This document shows positions 60,455 to 64,000 of a DNA stretch of 64,000 bases, one piece after another. The position numbers and the translations under genes are program-made. How positions within the stretch are numbered: the stretch's first letter is position 1; the number at the start of each line of letters is the position of its first letter. This DNA comes from Terebella lapidaria (lineage: Eukaryota; Annelida; Polychaeta; Terebellida; Terebellidae), in NCBI GenBank assembly GCA_949152475.1, contig OX424558.1, positions 32,188,651 through 32,252,650 of the forward strand, given 5' to 3'. The notes under the pieces were generated by a model that was given only the letters and a program-made list of their open reading frames with translations, searched no databases and was not told the origin of the DNA.

Positions 60455-61520
60455 TAATGGTCTGCTGAGCTAATGTGATATTCCAAGGAACAATGGCCCA
60501 AGTACCGTACACTGCATCACGCCATTGGAGTTTGTATTCAAAGTATGCGATAAGGCAAACAATATGGTGTGACAATACTTTGATATCCAAGTAAATTTGC
60601 TTTAACAATTTGACTTGATCAAATCAGACTTTGTGCTTGATTTCAACTGAGTACGTGAAATAACAGTTGTTATCATTGTAATTCGTTTGACAGATGACAT
60701 TATTGGATTTTATTCATATCAAAATGATCAACCATTTTCGTGCATGAGTGAATGATTGACTGTTGAGGGTCACACACAAAATGAAATATTGGTTTCTGAC
60801 GTCAACGTTATTCATACATTGGACTATTTACACGGCATGTTTATTTTATGTTAACCCACTTTTTGCCACATTTATAGCGAGTGCACCACTTCGTTCGGAT
60901 ATCAGATATGACCCCATATATCACCAGTTTGTGTCATTTCTAAGATACCGGAGATGTGGTCCAAAATCCATTGACATTGCATTGCCTCTGTTATGGCATC
61001 CCCATCCTCCACATTTCCATTTCAAGAGTTTATGGTCAATATTTCTGAAATTTTGAACAAAAGTACTAAAAATGTTTCAAGTGGAACGTATATATCGACC
61101 TACTACCACCAATACAACTATATTTTGATGATGCCAAAAGGAAATATAAAAAAAGATAATTTCTGGTATTTATGATCAAATACTTACACCCAAAGACATA
61201 CTTAAATGAAAATACAATCAAATACTTACACCCAAAGGCATACTTAAATATAGTTCAAATATACAACCTTATGCAACAGGTGTATGACAATACAATTCGA
61301 AAGGCCTGTCAGGGTGTGGTGGACACTTTCGACACTTTTCCCGTTATAATGGAGTTGTCTCTGCTGTCCATATACTTACTCCTAGAATGTTTCAACACAG
61401 AGGTTTTCCACAATGGATATTTCCACATTCAAATAGTTTTATAACAGTGATCTGAGGTTTTAATTTTGATATTCAATGACCTTGAAATGTCAAAAGGGAA
61501 GTTGCATGAGAAAAACTAGC
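60455..61520. repeat. Full-length second R1 module
   Basis: This contains the 451 bp (60455-60905) missing from the left copy. From about 60520 it matches 56930-57951 in order (TGATAAGGCAAACAATATGG-type words, GTACGTGAAAT, CACTTTTTGCCACATTTATAG). The R1 repeat is therefore about 1 kb and present twice in the ancestral block. Confidence 0.8.
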
Positions 61521-63258
61521 ATTTTGTGGCTTAATAGTATACATTACTCTGTTAAGCCCTCTTAGCCGTTGATTAATTTTGTTGTTCCAACTGCTCAATA
61601 TTTCACATTTCATGGGTCTACCTTTAGACATACCAAATATATGTGCTCGAGCCAAGATGCAAAAAAAAACTACCCCTAGTGTCACAGAAATGTCTTCAAG
61701 TGCACATCTTAAAAATTTTGATCGTCCTATCAATATTATATTTTGATAAATATCGAAAAACAGCATTATTGGCTGCCAGATATCAGTTGTGATTTCATTC
61801 AAAAGAGTTATGTTGAGTTTTTGAGTACTGTAACAATGTTTGTTGGACTCACTTGTCATATAACGTGTCATAATGTATCTTTCTAATGCATACATTTGGT
61901 TTTTGTGATGGCCAGGTACATTGTTTGTGTCCGAAAGATACAACATTTAACATAGAGTCAGGGAAATGTTATTTTTCAGGTCAATCGACATGAATATATA
62001 GATTATAATGATGTGCCTAACTCGACAGTCGTTCTGGAAGACTACAGATTGACATGCTGCATGCCTGCGTAAATAGTGGATTGGTGAAGGTCACATGGCG
62101 GTAATGATTCAATTTGTTTATTCTGTGTTATAACCAGTTTTTAAAATACAAACCAGAATCGATAACAAGAGTGCAATAATTCAAATTTGCCAACGAAACC
62201 AATCACATAATGCAAAATAATAAGAATTCGAAACAATGTTCACATACTTGACCATAAATTTCATTTACGTAATGTGAATATACTTCTGTACTTACAAAAG
62301 AACACAATACACAAACTAATGAAAATGACATAAACATACATTCAAAGTTGATCGCCGGAATAGTAAGCTATTTACGCGTACCCCTTTTTCGCCAATTACA
62401 TTTATTATTGTGTTTGGGTATGCAGGATCCATCTCACACCAGTGACGTTTGACGAATGGCTATAATTGGCAGGAGCCCTCTGGACCTTCTCAGAGGTAAA
62501 TGCGTTGACGGTCATCATCCAAATCATCATCCATAAGTGCCTGAATGTATCACTTGGTTTTGAAATGATATATACATAAACGACGTGCAACTTATGGAAA
62601 CCATTATATGAGGCTGTATATTGTTCCGACCCAAAGATTTGCTTTTTAGTTATGACGAGGAACTTCAAGTCACCTTTGTTAAACAGTCACCAACATTTCG
62701 AGCCTTCACAACTCTCATGTAATTCCATTAGACAATGCAACCAATACTTCAATGATCGTACACGTATAACAGTTATGGTCAATGAATATATTTTGTTCAA
62801 GTCAAGCCAACTACCACAAGATCGAACGAACATATGAGGTTGATTATACATGGTTTGGCACACACACGCAGGAAGGACTGATAATGAGTAATGCTTTGGA
62901 AGAATGATCATGACCTGACCCAACATGACCGCCATAAATATATATAAATCGAAGTGATGAATTTGCCAGGGACGGAATGTGTTCTTCATTACTTTGTCAA
63001 TTGTGATTGAGTGAGTGAGTGATGGATTGCTTAAGGTCACACAATAACCATTTGATAACAGTAAAAACTTTTGCGTGCGTCAATTGTGTTTGTGTCCTTG
63101 GTACTGAACTAATTGACCAGGAAAAGCTAATATTGGTAATAACATGGCTATCTGACTCATAATAACATTGTGTGATTAAAGTTTAAAATTGGACACATTT
63201 ATTGTGGTTAGTCTCGTTTTCGAAACCATCGATGTCGGTAAATGAGGAGGAATTTTAC
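61521..63258. other. R2 and non-coding stretch, right copy
   Basis: Corresponds to 5427-7164. R2 lies at about 61516-61610. Only substitutions and single-base indels separate it from the left copy. Confidence 0.5.
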
Positions 63259-63262
63259 TTAA

Positions 63263-63976
63263 AGCGGCTCTTTCACTTCTTTCCACTTCCCAGAATATTT
63301 TTTGGGCCTATGCATATTTTGAGTCCTATCAACTGATAGATATGTCAGTTGCAAGATAGTGACAATAGAACAACACACATGGGTCTTGTCAGCTAAAATA
63401 TCGAGGGATTTCCTCGGTCACTTCCTCGGTTCACTCGATGGCCTAGAATCTCATGAGCTTGGTGAGTGTTGATGTCTCACATACGGTGCCTATTCGTTTC
63501 GCGTTGTTGCTAGTTAAAAAAACGATTTCCGCACATTTTCAGCAATGTCATGAAAAGATCAATATTCCGAAAAACTGGTGTTTTATCTCAATATTCTATG
63601 TATGAGTTATCGCATTTTACCAGGACAATAATGGAACGTAGGCGCATCCAGTGTGTTTATAATGACACGGACCCAAACCATACTAAAATCAATTTCTCAC
63701 CAGCAACAATGCGGAACGGCTGACCACCGTGGTTGAATGTGTGACGTGTCATGTATTCTTCTCTCAAAGACCAAATTCAAATGTAAACATAAACTTGCGC
63801 GCCTGTCAATCTTGATGTAAACACCACTTTTAGCCTTCTGTTTCGGGTGAAATAGCGCATAAATAGCCAGGTTTATGCGATTTTGGGGATCATGCTTAAT
63901 TGGTTTGATATAATTTTGTCAACTGAGCTGGTTTTTCAATTCGAACAAATATTAGTAACTAAGTGCAAATGCCGTT
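63263..63976. mobile_element. 714-bp TTAA-flanked MITE, duplicated copy
   Basis: Copy of 7169-7882 at the shifted position, with TTAA at 63259-63262 and the same decayed right flank (TTAT). It arose with the duplication, not by a new insertion. Confidence 0.75.
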
Positions 63977-64000
63977 TTATTTCAGATAGTATGACTTGGG

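Larger units (their letters stand above)
55600..64000. repeat. Large direct segmental duplication, right copy
   Basis: Second copy of 1-7906, same orientation, running to the window end. It holds 9 bp (near 56010), about 31 bp (near 58230) and 451 bp (60455-60905) that the left copy lacks. The last two segments have relatives elsewhere in the window, so the right copy preserves the older state at those points. Confidence 0.95.

Noticed and set aside
1..64000. A giant transposon (Polinton or similar) bounded by the 7.9-kb repeats
   Set aside because: No polymerase, integrase, capsid or tyrosine recombinase gene lies between the repeats, and the repeats are direct and run off both window edges.

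Overview
This looks like AT-rich nuclear DNA from a multicellular animal, most likely a marine lophotrochozoan such as a gastropod or bivalve mollusc. That placement is an inference from the mix of elements: a CR1/L2-like LINE, a Tc1 element, a tRNA-headed SINE, TTAA-flanked MITEs, palindromic foldback repeats and ATTTTCGCG words. No bacterial or viral gene organisation is present. I found no convincing host protein-coding exon. The only long open reading frames belong to retroelements, and nearly all other short open frames look like chance frames inside repeats.

Layout. Positions 1-7906 are repeated in direct orientation at 55600-64000 with very high identity, so the window spans about one full 55.6-56.1 kb period plus the start of a second copy. 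This block carries a TATA-containing GC-richer segment, a tRNA-derived SINE, internal repeat modules and a 714-bp MITE. From about 8 to 14 kb there is weakly related, older repeat DNA interrupted by a decayed Ty3/gypsy gag-protease-RT fragment (minus strand, 11094-12564). An apparently intact LINE open frame of 1067 codons (15682-18885) follows.

From 14.3 to 43.3 kb the DNA is largely a mosaic of recurring non-coding modules. I call them Z (about 1 kb, at least eight copies), T (584 bp, tandemly triplicated at 39524-41275), S, X, W and Y. They recur in a conserved order (Z-T-S-X-W/Y-Z), which suggests a decayed array of a long repeat unit of about 5 kb. Inserted into it are the LINE, a hairpin element, a very recent 1223-bp tandem duplication, a LINE endonuclease fragment inside a 125-bp repeat array, and a GAATAC-rich element that itself contains a TTAA-flanked MITE.

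From 44 to 46.2 kb lies a 2.2-kb foldback made of two head-to-head arms, packed with AGGTCA words. Then come a third copy of a 0.7-kb repeat shared with the duplicated block, a small perfect-ended hairpin (48717-48844) and a complete-ended but dead Tc1 element (48940-50685). The stretch 50.7-55.6 kb shows no recognisable feature. All percentages are by eye; no alignment was run.
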